Below are positions 18,601 through 33,600 of a stretch of 64,000 bases of DNA, piece by piece. How positions within the stretch are numbered: position 1 is the stretch's first letter; each line of letters starts with the position of its first letter. The position numbers and the translations under genes were made by a program. A model generated the notes under the pieces. It had not been told where the DNA came from. It saw only the letters and a program-made list of their open reading frames with translations, and searched no databases. The stretch lies in NCBI GenBank assembly GCA_018384065.1, contig JAHAYL010000004.1, forward strand, positions 56,556 through 120,555, given 5' to 3'. The DNA comes from Oxalobacter sp. GTDB taxonomy: Bacteria > Pseudomonadota > Gammaproteobacteria > Burkholderiales > Burkholderiaceae_D.

Positions 18601-21600
18601 CGGTGGTGCATCGCTGGGCAATGACAGTTCTTATGCTTCCATCGGTTTCGGGCTGGATGTCGTCAACTATGATGTCAACACTGTTGCCATTGTTGCTGAC
18701 AACGCCAAAGATGGCAAAACTGGGAGTGAATGGCTGACTGAAGACGAGAGGGCGGTTGCTAAGACAGAAGCTGAAGCCTACCGTGAAGAGTATCGTGACA
18801 GCATTACAACCAAGGTTGATCAAGACATCAAGGACGGCGTTATTGAATTTTCAGATAGGGAATCAGAAATCACCAGGCGGCTTGATGTCATCTATGACGC
18901 CAGACTGGAAGAACTGGAAGAAGAGGCGCTTGCCATCAAGACTGCTGGCGATAAGGAACTCGAAGTTAATGTGAAACGGGCGAAAGCCGTGAATGTTGCC
19001 CGTGAGATGGCCAAGGAAGTCGCCACCCGTACCTATGATGGTACAGAAGCCGAAGCCAAATCATCAATGGTTGACTTGACTGCCTCGTTGGGCGATGCAA
19101 CCCAAGCAGGTCAGCAGGGAACCATCAAGGCGAAGACACTCAATGTCACCGCAGATACAGACGGAACCATCAACAGCTTCGCCATCGAAGGTTCCTACAG
19201 TGCCAGTGAGCATGACTGGTATGACAAGTACAACAAGTTCACGAAGCGCTCGAAGGTATCGTCTTTCATGTCGGATTTTTTGCCAAATGCAATCAGCATA
19301 CCATTCGATTACCTGAACAAGAAGATTGGCGGCAAGATTAAGAACAAGCTTAACCCTAATGCTGCGAACAATGTCGCGAACAATGCAGCTGGTGGTGGTA
19401 ATCAGGCAGGTGGTGGTATGGCAGCGAATGTCGATTTGCATATTGCCGGTGCAGGTAGCCTTGCCATCAATGTCGGTGATGGTCAGACGATGGCGATGGT
19501 TGACAACACCGTCATCAAGGCACCAGAGGAAGGGAAACTGGATGCTGTCAATATCAAGGCAGAGGATTCATTGTTCAGTGGCGCTTGGGCAGGTGGTGCC
19601 GCCATCAATGCGCATACCAGTGCAGCGGCTGGTGGTTCTAGGGAGTACACAGCCGGTATAGCACTGGGCTATAACTCGGTTGACCGCAATGTTGATGCAA
19701 TCATCAGCAACAGTGCTGTCAAAGAAGCGGCAAGCATTTCCAATGAGGCGAAGAAAAAAGGGGCTGAAGTCGGTTTGGGGGTCGGTCTTGCGGTTTCCAA
19801 GGGACAGCAAGGCGGGACTGATGCGTCTGTTGGGGCTTCCGTGTCTTATAGCCGGGCATCATCCGACATCCATGCGTTGATGGTCAATGATGCGGTGACA
19901 GGCGATCAAACCAAACTTAGCAATACCGCATATAACCAGGACATCCAGGTTGCTGGTGGAGTGGATTTCGCTTGGACTTCTGGGGGGGATGATGGTGGAG
20001 CCTTCGGTGGGACAGCGACTGTCTCCCGAATCAAGGACAGTCTGCAGAGTGGTATATATGGTGGTACCTATACTGGCATGGACAATGTGACGGTGGAAGC
20101 CGTCAAGTCGTCATTGCAGGTCAATGCGGCGGTTGCTGGGGCTGTTGGTACGGAAGACACGGCGAAGAATGCCAGTTTTGCAATTGCTTATGGGCAGGTT
20201 GACAACGATGCCGAGGCGTTCATCAAGAAAGCGTCCATCACCAGTGCTGGGACTGTGCGTGTTGAGGCGAACGACACAGCGAATGAAAGCAGTTACCAAG
20301 AATATCTGAAGCAACGCGGTGTCGATCCAGAAGGCACCAGCTACCTCGGCGAGAAAGGTCAGGAAGTTGTCGGTGACAAGAAGGGGGGCAGCAAGGTCAT
20401 CAATGTTGCCATCGGTTTCAACAAGTCTGGTACAGCAGGTGGTTCTGTCGCTGGTTCCATCAATGACCTGTCTGAAACGATGAAAGCGGAGGTTTCTGAT
20501 TCGTCAATCACTGCCAATGAGTTCATTGGTCAGGCAGACAGCAAGACCACCATCGTATCTATCGCCGCCGGGGTTTCTGCTGGCGGAGACAAGTTCAACG
20601 GTGCTGGGTCTTTCTCATGGAACGACCTGACCACAGAGAACACGGCCACTTTCACCAACAGTACCGTACACGCCGGTAAGGTCTCTGCCATTGCCAACAA
20701 CCAGGCGAACATCGTCAATATTGCCGGTGAGGTGGGTTTTGGCAAGGGCGTTGCCGCTGGACTGGCGTTTGCCTACAACAGTCTTGACAGTACAACTGGC
20801 TCGCTTGTCAAAGGCGGTGCTTATCAGGCGAAAGACAGCGCAGGCACCTTGTCTGTTGCGGTTGATGCGCAGAACAAGTCCGATATCACAGCAGTTACCT
20901 TTGGAGGTTCCATCTCGACTGAAAGCTCCGCTTGGAACGGTACGCTTGCCATCAACATGGGCAACAATGATACGGAAGCCGCTATCGAAACCATCAAGGA
21001 AAAAGACCCCGAAACGGGCAAGGAAACTGAAAAGGGGGCCAAACTTGATGATGTCAGTGCCATCAAAGTCAATGCCACAGACAGTTCCACCCGCAGAACC
21101 GGTGCCGGAGAGCTGACTTGGTCGAAAAATGGCGTTGCTGCGGTTGGTGCAGCCGTTGCCTACAGTGAAATCGGTAGTACCAGTGCGGCATCCGGCAAGG
21201 AAAATGAAATCCTCAGGGCAGAAATCAAAGGCGCTGACATCACAACGAAGAAAGCGGGTGATAAGAATCCGGACATCACGGTCAACGCCTCGGATACCTC
21301 GACATTGACAACTGCTGGTGTCGGTTTGGGTATCGGCATGGGCAATAGCAACAAATTCAATGCCCAAGGTGCAGCGGCAGCCGGTGTGATTGCCAAGAAG
21401 ACCTCCGCCGCCATCACGGATTCAAGGATCGATGCCGACAGTGATGGTCACCAGACTGGCAGCGGTGTGGCAGAAGTCAATGTCAAATCGACCGCTGACA
21501 ACTATATCGGTTCTGGCGGTGTTGCGGTAGCGGGATCGTTTGGGCAAACAGTAGTGACCGCAGGCGTTGGTCTTGCCATCAATAAGATTGGCAATGCAAC

Positions 21601-24600
21601 CACCGCCAAGGTTTCCGGTGCCAAGATGAACGTCAATGAACTGTTGGTCAAATCCGATGCCGTCTCGCAGGATGTCGGTGTTGCGGCAGGGTTTGCCGGC
21701 AGCGCAGGTGATGTTGCCTTGGCTGGCTCTTTCAGCTACAACTATATCAACAGCTCCGCCACAGCAGAAATCAAGGATTCAACCATCAACAGTAAAGGCA
21801 ATATTGGGATTGTTTCCAAGAGTGATGAACTGATTGACAATTATGCTGGCGCGTTAGAGGGTGCTAAAACGGCTGCCATCGGGGCATCAGTCGCCATCAA
21901 TAAAATCTCAGGAGATACGGTTGCCAATGTTTCAGGCAGCAGTCTGACTGCCAAGGGGGCGACCGGTAAGACCGTAGCTTTGGATAGCACTGTCAACGAT
22001 GATGACATCATCGCCCATCAAGCAAGCAAGGAGACGTTTGATGCCTCACGTCTGAAGAATGCCCGTCAAAAAACAGAAAAGACTGGCGTTGTTGTAGACA
22101 GTTCCGCAACCCATGCGATTGCTTCCGATCTGGTATCAGGAGGAGGTGCAGGGAAAGTGGCTGTTGAGCTGACTTTCAATGAAAACCTTATTACTGGCAA
22201 GACCGAGGCAGCCATCACACAGTCCAATATCAACAAGGATGCCGTCAAGACAGTAGGTTCTGACAGCTCAGTTCCGGACGTCGGTGCAAAGCAGGATGTC
22301 ACGGTTGCCGCTTCCGATTACACGAACATCGGGGCGTTCGAGGTTGGAATCGCCGGTTCAGGGAATGTCAGTGTGGGGGCGACCCAGAATGCGAATTATG
22401 CGAAGCGTACCGTCACGGCGAAACTTGAAGGAAAAGACAGTGCCAGCAAGGTGAAAGTCAATGCCCATGATCTGGGGGTCACTGCGGTTTCAAAACAAGG
22501 GTTTTCTAACTTGGGGCTTGCCGGTGCTGGATCCGGTCAAGGTTTCAGTGCAGCCGCCAATGTCCTGACCGACAAGATTGATACAACTACACAGGCTTTC
22601 GTCAAATATGCGGACATCGGCATCACTGACAAAGCATCTGTGAAGGCGGACAACCTGTCACGTGCCTATATCGGTACTTACGATGTTGGCTTTACAGCGG
22701 AAGGTGCTGCCGTCGGTGTTGGCGTCGGTGTCATTTCCCAGACATCAAAGGTCTTTGCGGATGTCTCAGATGCCGTCATCTCTGACCATCAGACAGCGGT
22801 TTCCTCAGATGATGATACCCAGATTGACATCGGTGCCTTCAATACGGTGGATACCGGCAGTTATTTTGCGTCAGTCAGTATTGCTGGATATGGTGGCAGT
22901 CTTTCCGGTACGTTCACGTTCAACAACTTTGATTCAACAGTCGGCACGACAGTCGACCATGCCACCCTCAAGGCGGATACGGTTGAAGTCGGTGCCAAGG
23001 AAGACCTGTATGCCGAGAACTATGGGGCGAATATCGCTGGTTCCGCTTTTGCCTCAATCGGTCTCAACAGTACCGTTGATACTGTCACTGACAAGGTTTA
23101 TGCGAAAGTGGTGGACAGCCAGCTGACGGCTACCAAGCAGTTGACGGTTGGGACAGAAGCCAGACGTGACCTGCGCCAGACAGTCGCCAATCTGGCAGGA
23201 GCACTTGGAGTTGTTGGTGTCAATGTACAGGAAACTTATGTCAATAAAGCCATCAGCGATGATGATGTGAAGAACAAGATCGAAGAAGCCAACAAAAACG
23301 ATACCGATATGACAGGGTACTTTGTTGGACTTGATGATAAGGAAAAGGCGACGGTCCGGGAAGAAACAAAATTGGCAGCCAATGCCGGGAATACGCCGTC
23401 AGAGCAGGCTGGTGTGCATACCTTGGTCTCAAGATCGATGCTGACATCTGCTGAAGATGCAGGGGCAGTCCACATCGATGCAACTGAAAGGAACAGGATC
23501 AATTCACAGGCAGGTGGCGGTGGAGCAGGACTCGTAGCGGTTGTCACGACGGTTTCCGGCGAGCATGTCCATTATAAGACGGATGTGCAGCTGGAAGATT
23601 CCACAGTTGCTGGCAAGGCGGTCAAAGTCACATCCTTCGTCGGGGATAACAAGAAACATGTCGATGGTTATGCAGAAGCGATGGCAGCTGGCAAGACTGA
23701 AGAAGAAGTCTCAGACAGTAATCCCGGACTTTATGCGTTGACCGGTGTCGGCAATATCGGAGGAGTGAATATCATCCCCGCAATTGCCAAAGTCGATACA
23801 GCCGGGTCTTCTGGCATTACGTTGAAAAACTCGACCATTACTGGTAAGACAATTGATGTGATGGCAGGGGATGCCTCTTCCAAGACCGCCAAAGTAACAG
23901 CAGTCACAGACGCTCTTGTCGGAATCAGCGTCGCGCATGCAACGGTCGATGACCAAAGCGTAATGGCCGTTGATTTGGATTACAGTAAGGATAAGAAGAC
24001 CATCAAGGCTTCTGAGAGGCTGACTGTTGATGCCCAGAAACAGGATACTGTCAAAGCGGCTTCCTATGGTGTCGGTATTTCGGCTGTGGGATTCGATGGC
24101 AGTTGGGCGTTTGCAGAAGACCACAGCACGGTCGGTGTGACTGCGAAGGGTGACAAACTGACTGTTGATGCTCCGACTGCAGTCTTTTCCGCCAACAATG
24201 CGCCGAGCCTTTCGTATGCAGTGGACAATCATGGAGGCACTATCCTTGGAGGGTTCTTCTCGAAAGGCAGGGCGTTTGCTGAATCAACAGCTGTTGTTGA
24301 TGTTGCGGCAGGCAACCATTTTAATGTTGATAAGCTGTCTTTCCGGTCGTTGATTGGTGAACAGGACCGCACGATGGCATCGGGTGAACTCTGGAGCGTC
24401 AGCGTGGCAGGCGTCAATTTCACGCCTGATATCAGTGAGACGAAGACCACCACAATTTCCAAGGTAATGGTTGGTGGGCAGACCTACAAGGTAGATGACC
24501 ACGGCAATGCATTGACCGACCTGACCGTCAGTGCTGACAATCAGATTGAACATGCCAACTGGGCAAAGATGATGGATCTGTCAGTCCTGGATTTTGCGCA

Positions 24601-27600
24601 CTTCAAAGCAAATGGTGCATTGCAGTCAGAATCCACATCCAAAGATACGGTTCAGACAGTGGTCGGCGGGGGACAGGTCAAATCGGCTTCGGTCACAGCT
24701 GGCGGCAATGTTTCCATAGACAATTATGCCAGTGGCAATGGCGGTGCATTGGTTGGGTTGGGTGTCGCATCCAGGGCAGTCAACAGCTTTGACAACAGTG
24801 CAACGGTGACTGTTGGCGGTGGATGGAAAGCTGGCGGGTTCAAAGCCACAGCGATGCAGCGTGATGAACTCGAATCGGAAGCTTATTCTGGGCATGGTGG
24901 CGGAGTCGATGTGACTTGGGTCGAGGCAGAGAACACGATGAAGGGCAAGTCCCTTGTCCAAGTTGCCGATAACACCAAGATGACAGCAGACACCGTTGAT
25001 ATGAAGGCAGAGAATCAGGTTTACACCAATCAGAGCGATAAGTATGGAAACCGGGTTCATGGTGTTGTCGGGGCAATTGCCGCAGGGACGGTCGAGACCT
25101 CCGATGATACAGTCACGAAGACTGCTGAGATTGATATCGGCGAGAATGCCCAGGTGCTGACTGCCGGTCAGCAACGTTATGAAGCCGATACAGTCTCAGG
25201 CATGAATAACACTGTCTTGGCGTTTGCAGCAGGTCTTTTTGAGGGAGGGACTGCGCGTGCTTATACCAACCATACCTACAGCAATTTAATCAATGTTGGA
25301 AAAGGGGCAGTTCTCAAGAACACCGGTGCCTATGAGGATGGCGGCATCACCCTGAGTGCTCATGAAAACCTGAAAGAACGGGTGGATGCAGATGTGCATG
25401 TTGATGGGGTCATTGGTGTTGCTCCGAATTCCAAGGCAATCAACACGACCACCCGCAACGATAAGATTACTGTCAATGGCACCATCGACAGTGCCCATGA
25501 CATCAATTTCTATGTTGGTGCAGACACCAACGGGGCGGCATCCTATCTACGGCATGAGACCATATCAGAAACCTATAACGAGAGTGTGATTCCGATTGCT
25601 TGGTCAACGAATCCGCAGGCAACGCTTAACAGCAACAATCAGGTGGTCATTTCTGGAACCGGCATAGGAAAAGCCGTCAGGAACATCAATGTGATTGCTG
25701 ACAGTGGGCAGGAAGATGGGTATATCGAGTCCCGTTCATCGAACCTGTACACCAGCACCAAGAGTGACAAGAAGATGCTGACCGCCGCTGAAGGGACGTC
25801 AGAGTATACCCGCAAAGCAGACAATTACGTCAAGGTTGAAGGGGCTTTAAGGGCAGGTGTCAAGAGCAAGGTAGCGGTCACCATCGAGGGACTGGCGGTT
25901 CCTGAGGGCACTTCTATCGATGGTGATGTTGCAGGCTATACCGGAGATGGCAACTACACAATCAGTGTCAACGATGCAGATGACAAGGGCTTCACAGCAA
26001 CTTTCCATTCAAATGGCACTATCGATGAAGCCAGTATCAAAGTGGATGATGGTCATGAATCCATGAAAGACCTTGGTCTCCAGGTCAAGACTGGCACGAT
26101 GGACTATGCGAACGTGTTGGCTGCGCGATGGAAGAAACTGAATGAGCTTCTGGAGGCGTATGAAGGGAAAGATTTAAATGACGACAACCAGTTGACCGCC
26201 TATGTCGGGTATCTACAGGAAAAACAGCTGATTGAGTCCCAGATGGAGGAACTGGGATTGATGACGACAGTCACGGATGACAAGGGCAATACTTATAAGA
26301 TGCCGGTGCTTGAAGGCTACAAGGTGGTTTATGTCGAGATGCCGGATGAACTGGTCGCCAGTGGCGGCAACATCACGGTCAGCTCCGACAACCTGTATGG
26401 CAGCGGTGTAATGAAGGCTAATGGCAAGCCTTCCATCATCGTAGACAACACCTCGAATGCCTACCTGAAGCTCAACCAGATGACAATCGGTGACGATGGG
26501 GGCGGCATCGTTTTCAGGGAGGTCGTGCTGGATGATGATACGGGCAGACAGGAAATCAATAAGCTGAACAAGAACAGTAGCTATCAAGCAACGTTCAGTA
26601 CATTTGAGACGGGCGGCAATGCTGGGGATGGCGGTATCACGGTGACGAATGACAACCGGTTCAAGACAGACATCTCCATCAAACAGGAAGAGAAAAAAGA
26701 AGACGGAACCACGGAAACCCATGAAGGGACATATACCCCTCTTTCGATCGTCGAGGTGGCAGGCGTCATCCAAGGATCCAAGAGCAAGGTTGAGATTGAC
26801 AACAAGTCTGGCAGCATCATCATTGATTCTGGCACCACAGAAAAACCAGTCAGCATCAATGGTAAAGAGATTGTCCTGACTGCAGATGGCGATATTTCCC
26901 AAGGATACACAGATGGGATGGTCAATATCGGCTATACGCCGGAAGCCGTTTTGTCTGACCTCGAAAAATCGACGAAGATAACGACAGAAACCTATTCTGC
27001 ACCAAACGTCAATAAAAATGAAACAAGAACCCAGAGCAGTGGTATGGTCAATACCATACTCCATAATGCAGAAACCGGTGGCAGGATTGCCGGGGGCAGT
27101 GTCTATCTGTCAGCTTCCGCCATCAACATCAACGGTCTGATTCAGAGCGGTTTTGGTAATTATTCAGCAGAAATCACCCAAGCGCAGGTTGACGCCGCAG
27201 TCAAAGCCAGCCAGAGCCATACCGGTGGTGTCATCGTCAATGGCCGTCAGATGTACAAGGTCAATGATGGCGGCATGAAGAAAGGCAACGATGGTATCTA
27301 CGCCTATGTTGTCCAGATTTATTATGATCCGTCAACCAATGGTTTGGTTGCTGAAGACATCGATACCAAGGGCGGCAAGGTCTATCTGGCGGGGCGTATC
27401 CTCAGCACCGGTCAGGGCAAGATTGTTGCGATGGACGGTGGCGCAGACATCACCATCAAGAACACATCCTCATCAGCCCTTGAGATGGGCAAGGTCTTGA
27501 ATAACAATATTGATGGGGTTATCCAGATTACGGATACCCTGAAAAACACCCGGACGACCTATAAGAAAGAAAGTACGGAGACCATCACTGACTACAAGGC

Positions 27601-30600
27601 TTGGCTGGTTGCGGCAGCTGCTGACAAGCCGCAATATGTCCAGACAGCAGGCGCTGCTGACGCCTATACGCCGAAAGAAAATGCCCGTTACAACTGGTCG
27701 GATGGAACGCAGACGACAACCAAGACAACATACCAGACAGACAAGACAAAATTCCTGTCTATCATCAAGACGGACGAGGAGACCATCAGCAATGAGGAAA
27801 AGAATTCCAGCAATATCAAGGATTCCCAAACTTACAACGGGGATCCTCTGCCTGAGGGGGCATATCTGTCGGTAGGCAAGGCTGATGATGCCGCTTATAT
27901 CCTGGTGGCGGACAACCAGGTCCTGGACGAGTCGCGGTCGAATGTCGATAGCTGGACAGAATGGCATTTCCTGAACAAGCATTATTACAGTCGGTGGACG
28001 AAGACAACCGGCACAGCACAGACCTATGCGAACAGTCTGATTGCTGACAAGCCGATTACCATCGGGTTCTTGGGCAAGACAGACGGGGCGATTGCCATTT
28101 CGAGTGTGAAGGACGTGGCTCTGGGCAGTAATATCCGGAACAATTCTGTCGGGGCAACGCTGAACATCAGTGTTTCAGATGGCGGTATCAGCCAGCAGGC
28201 TGGAACCACTATTTTCGGCAACCATGCTGATTTAACCGCAAAGGGAGCCATTACAAATATCAATATCGATGGCTTGGATGAAGCCAAGGCTGTCAAGCTG
28301 AATGCCATCAGTCAGGAAGGAGATATCACAGCCAATGTGACTGGTAGCGTGGCGGTCAAGAATCTAGCAGCAGGGGTCGGTGATGTTCTGGCAGCAGATA
28401 CCTATGGCAGCCAGAATGCTGTGTTGACAGCGACAGGCGATATCGTGCAGGCAGCCGGAGATGATGCCTATGGCGTAAAAGGGCTGCGGATTGACCTGAC
28501 CAGCACCCAAGGAGCTGTCGGTACGGCCGATGGGGCGTTGAAAGTCCAAGTCAGTCAACATGCTGAAGGGGATAATCCGCTTTCCGCATCCATCAACGTC
28601 CGTGCAGCGAAAGGCACCAGCCTTCAACAGGATACCGGCGATATGCGTGTCGGAACCATTACGGTAGCCGATGGTGATGTTTCACTGACTGCATCAAAAG
28701 GTACCTTCATTGATGCAACGCCTTATCAAGGCTCTGTAAACAATGCTAATACGGATACCCTCATCCAGCGATGGATTGATGTCGGGCTGATTGCCGGTGA
28801 GGGTGCTTATACGAGGCAGTTGGCACAGGATGTAGATGATTACAAGGCTGAAATCCAGCAGGCTTATGCAGGCTATATCGATATGAAGGCTTGGTTTGAC
28901 AAGAACCCGGATGCACCGGAAGACCCCTCCTCTGTTGCCTATCAGGAATATCAGCAACGCAAGGCACTTTATGACAAGCAGACTGCAAAGTTTGGCGGTT
29001 ACAGCGATGTCGATGCTTATCTGGCATCTGACGGTACTTATGCAACGTTGATCGAGAAGCGTGACCATCCAACCTACAAGTGGACGAAGGAACAGATGCT
29101 CTATGCGGTCCGCAAGAGCATTGTCAACAAGGAGACGGGTTCGACCGACCAGGAAAAGAAACCAGCCAACATTTACGGTAAGAATATCACGCTGAAAGGT
29201 ATGGGTGTCGGAATCGACAAGGATACAACCCAGGAAATCACGATTGAGATGTTGGATTCGGGTTATAAGGACCCAGATACCGGCAAGACTTATATTGATT
29301 ACCTGAAGATGCTGGCGAACGCCGATGCCGCGGATGTAGACGTTGAATATGTCAAGGATGCCAGTGGCAACATCGTCAAACAGCAGGTGCCGGTCTATCA
29401 GACAGATGAAACCGGCAGGGTTGTTTTGGATGATGATAACAATCCTGTCATCGACCACTACAAGGATGGTGATCCAGTCATCGCCAAATTCATCATAGGA
29501 GGCAAAGCACCTCTGGGCATTTATGCGACTGGAACGGTCAATGCTGAATCCACGGGAACAGATGCCTCGCATGAAGGGGATGTTTTCATCGCCAGCCGGA
29601 ACAAGAACGAAACGGAACAGGCTCTCGCATTGAATGTCGGTCAGGTCACTGTTGCTGATAAAACAGCTTCAGATGTCCGGCTGTATGGCAAGGCAGGTGT
29701 TTACAATGCCTTGGATAATGTTATTGACGGAGATGGTTCCAATTACAACACAGCCAACGTCATTGCCAGAGACCTGATTGTGGAAGGCGGAACCGGCTTC
29801 ATCGGCATGATGGATGACAAGGCAAAGGTCAAGGATTTCACTGTGGATCTGGCGGGCAATCTGACCGCCCGGGCAGAAGGCAGCATTTATATCAGGAATG
29901 TCAATGAAGACAAGTTGCAATTGGCAGCAGTCTATTCCGCCGACACCGTTGCCCTGACCTCTGGTAACGGTATTGTGATGGGCGATGTCAATGATGACAT
30001 CGGCTATATCAATGCAAAGAAAGGGTTGTCGCTGACAGTCAATCCAGATACTGGCGTCATCGGGACGGACGAAAAGGCGTTGCGTATTCTGAACACCGGT
30101 GTCGTCATCGAGATTGAAGCAGGTTCTGCCAATATTCATGGGGTGACGGGCGGTGAAAGCGACACGATGAAACTGGGTGTCATCAAGACAAAGGATACAT
30201 TTACAGCATCCAGTGAAGACAGTCTTGACCTGTTGGGTTCCTATGAAAAGACAGTCATTGAAACCGACGGGGAGGGTAATCCAGTCATTGATGAAGAAAC
30301 CCAGAAATATAAGACAAAAACCATTACGGTGAACGGTTCCTTGACGTCTGGCGGAGATGTCATCCTGAGTGCTGTTGACAACCTGACATTGGATGCCGTT
30401 TCTAAAGTCGGAATGGTGGATGAGAATGGTTATGTGACCGATGGCAAGAAGTTGACGCTTATTGCGGAAAAAGGTTCCTTCACCCAGACGGATTATGGTG
30501 CCATCACTGCTGGCGCGGTGAAGACGGTCTCTGGCAAGATGATTGAATTGACCAATGATGGCAATCATTTTTCGAGTTATACCGCAAGCGGCATCATGCA

Positions 30601-33600
30601 GGAAGGGGCTGTCAAGCCGGTCGATATTGATGGCAGTGTCACAGTGAAGACCCATGGTGGAAAAACACTTGAAGTAGCGTTTGACACAACAGTCAACGGG
30701 GATGTCGCCATCACCAACTTGGATGAGGACGGTGGACTGCTGCTGAAAACTGATATTACCGCGCAGGAATCTGATATAGCAGAAGGGAAGGTTTCCCTTA
30801 CGTCGGATGGTGACATGACAACATCTTCAGGAAAGCGGATCCAATCTGCGTCTGACACCAACCTGACATCTGTCTCAGGCAACGTCACCTTGGATGGCGG
30901 TATCCAGACAGGCAAGGATCTCAATGTTACCGCTGGCAAGAGCATTGCCATTAATGGAAAACAGGAAGTCACTGAAAACCTCAATATGACGGCAAAGGAT
31001 GCTGTGTTGGAAGGGGCGGAAGGTTCAGTGCTTGCCGAAACAGTCAATGCATCCATTGGGAAAGGCATTGATTTGCAGAATGGAAACAACCAATTTGCTG
31101 CTTTCACTGCACAGGGTCTTGAACAGGAAGGCGGTGCTGTTGCGGATATTGACGGCAATGTCTTTGTCAAGGCAAAAGGCACGTTGAATGGTACACCTGA
31201 CCTGAAGGTCACGGTCGGCTCTGTTGTCAATGGCAATGTATCCGCCACCAACCTGGCTGATGATGGGCATCTTGTCCTGACATCTTCAATCACTGCCAAG
31301 AAGACAGATGATGCTTCCGGTGAGATTTATCTGGAATCAGATGCGGATATGACGACTTCATCAGACACATCCCTTGTGTCCGACGGGAAGACAACATTGG
31401 TTTCCCGAAGTGGATCAGTCAACTTGGAGGGTGGCGTCACTACAGGGACAGACTTGATTGCTGAAGCTGCCAAGGATGTGATGGTCGATGTGGCATTGGT
31501 TGTCCCCCATACATTGAAGGCAACAGCAGGCAACAGTGTTTATGAAACAGGAACTGGTTCCATCAACGCGGCAGAGGTCTGGACATTGACAGGTGGTTCA
31601 GTTGATCTTCAGAACGCTAATAATGCTTTCAACAAGTTTACGGCATCAGGAATTGTGCTAGAGGGGCAGTCACTGGCAGAAACAATCAATGGCGATATCC
31701 TTGTCAAGACCCAGACTGATGCATTGGATGCTGAGGTGAGTGCTGCAATCAATGGTGATATGGAGATTACCAATCTCCATGATGATGGCAAACTTAACCT
31801 GCATGGCGAAACTGTTGTGAATGGTTCTGAGGAAAGGAATAAAGAAGGACATGTCATCCTGTCGGCAAAAGGCGACATCAGCACAGACAACAGTATCACT
31901 GCGGATGCTGATATCAGGCTTGAATCGACTGAAGGCAATATCACGGTCGGTGCAGATACAGGCGATGTGACCCATTCTAAGGATGGTAGCGTTATTGCCC
32001 AGACTGGCAATGGGAATATCACCATCAGGGGAGATATTGATGCTGATGCAGGCAATGTTGCAGCAACGGTGTCAGGTGATGGCAGCATCCTCTTCGATGG
32101 GTATGTTGACGCAGGTCATGACGTCACTGCATCGGTGGAAGGGGCAGGCGGCATCACGTTCAAGAGCGATGTCGATGCGGTCAGGAACGTAGAAGCCAAG
32201 ACAGCGTCAGGCGACATCGTGTTCAGCGGCAACCAGACCAGGGGCAATGAAATCACCGTGGAAGCCAATGAAGGGAATATCAATGTCTATGGCAAGGTTG
32301 TTTCCGATGCAGGTGGTATCACGTTCAAGGCGGTCGATGAAAATCCAGCGGAAACCGATAAAGGCAACATCACCTTCCATGAGGGCAGTACGCTGACATC
32401 GTTGTCCTCGACAGTCGACCTGCATACGGTCAACGGCGACATCACGGTGGTCGGAGCCGGGGAAAGTCTCGGCGCTGGCAGCATCGTAGCGGAAGGCGAC
32501 ATCACCGTTGCGACCGAGGGGACAGGCGACATCGCCATCAACGGCAAGCTGGAATCCAAGACCGGTTCGTTGAGTCTGACGGCAGAGAACGGCGATATCC
32601 TGACAAATGGTGATGTCGATGCTGGTAAGAATATTTATGCAACGGTTTTCAATGATTATGAGGTCAATACCCCACACGGTATTTTCATCAATGGTACGGT
32701 AGATGCCGGTGATGTTGTCTTTTTGGGTATCGGCGATGCCCAGGCGCGGGCTCGCGGCAATATTTCTGTGCTTGGAACAGTGAACGCTGGCATGGAAACT
32801 GGGGATGAAGATGGTGGCAGCGTCAAGGCTCTCATCCTTGGTGAAGGCGATATTACCTTCGCAGGTGATATCGATGCCAAGACAGATGTACTTGTTGGCA
32901 TTACGGGGGCAGGGAACATCCGTGTCGAAGATGGCGATGTCTATGCGCATGAGGGAGATGTTGAGGCAGTCATCCTTGGTGAAGGGGATATCTCTTTTGA
33001 AAGGAATGTAAAAGCTGGTGCAGATGTCTCTGCATCAGTTGATGGAAAAGGTGATATCACCGTTAAGGAAGATGTCATTGCTGGCGGTAATGTCGAGATG
33101 ACTGCGACAAAGGGAAACATCACGGTCGAGGATGACATCTCTGCGGGGGACAGTGTCACAATCAATATCGCAGAAAAGGGGAATATTTCCATTGGGGACG
33201 AGACGTCAGTCGTTGGAGAAGACAAGGTCGCCATCGGTGCAGCCAACGATATCACCCTGAAGACAGGAGAAGGTGTCATCAAGGTCTATGGGGAAACGAC
33301 GGCGGAAAAAGGTGACATCTCCATGACGGCGGCATCATCGGCATACACACCGGGCGAAGATGGAATGAACATCATCATTGATTCCAACAGCCGGGTCACT
33401 TCAGGTCAGGATATCAATCTGACAGCAACAAACGGTGACATCCATGTCACCGATGCAGTGACTGCCGCGCGTGACCTGAATGCCAAGACAGTCACCCAAG
33501 GATCGGTCTATTTCGATACAGACCTCGTGGTCGGTCAGGATATCAAGGCTGTCACCGAAAAAGGTGATGTCAAGGTCGGGGAAGATATCCAGGCGGGCAG

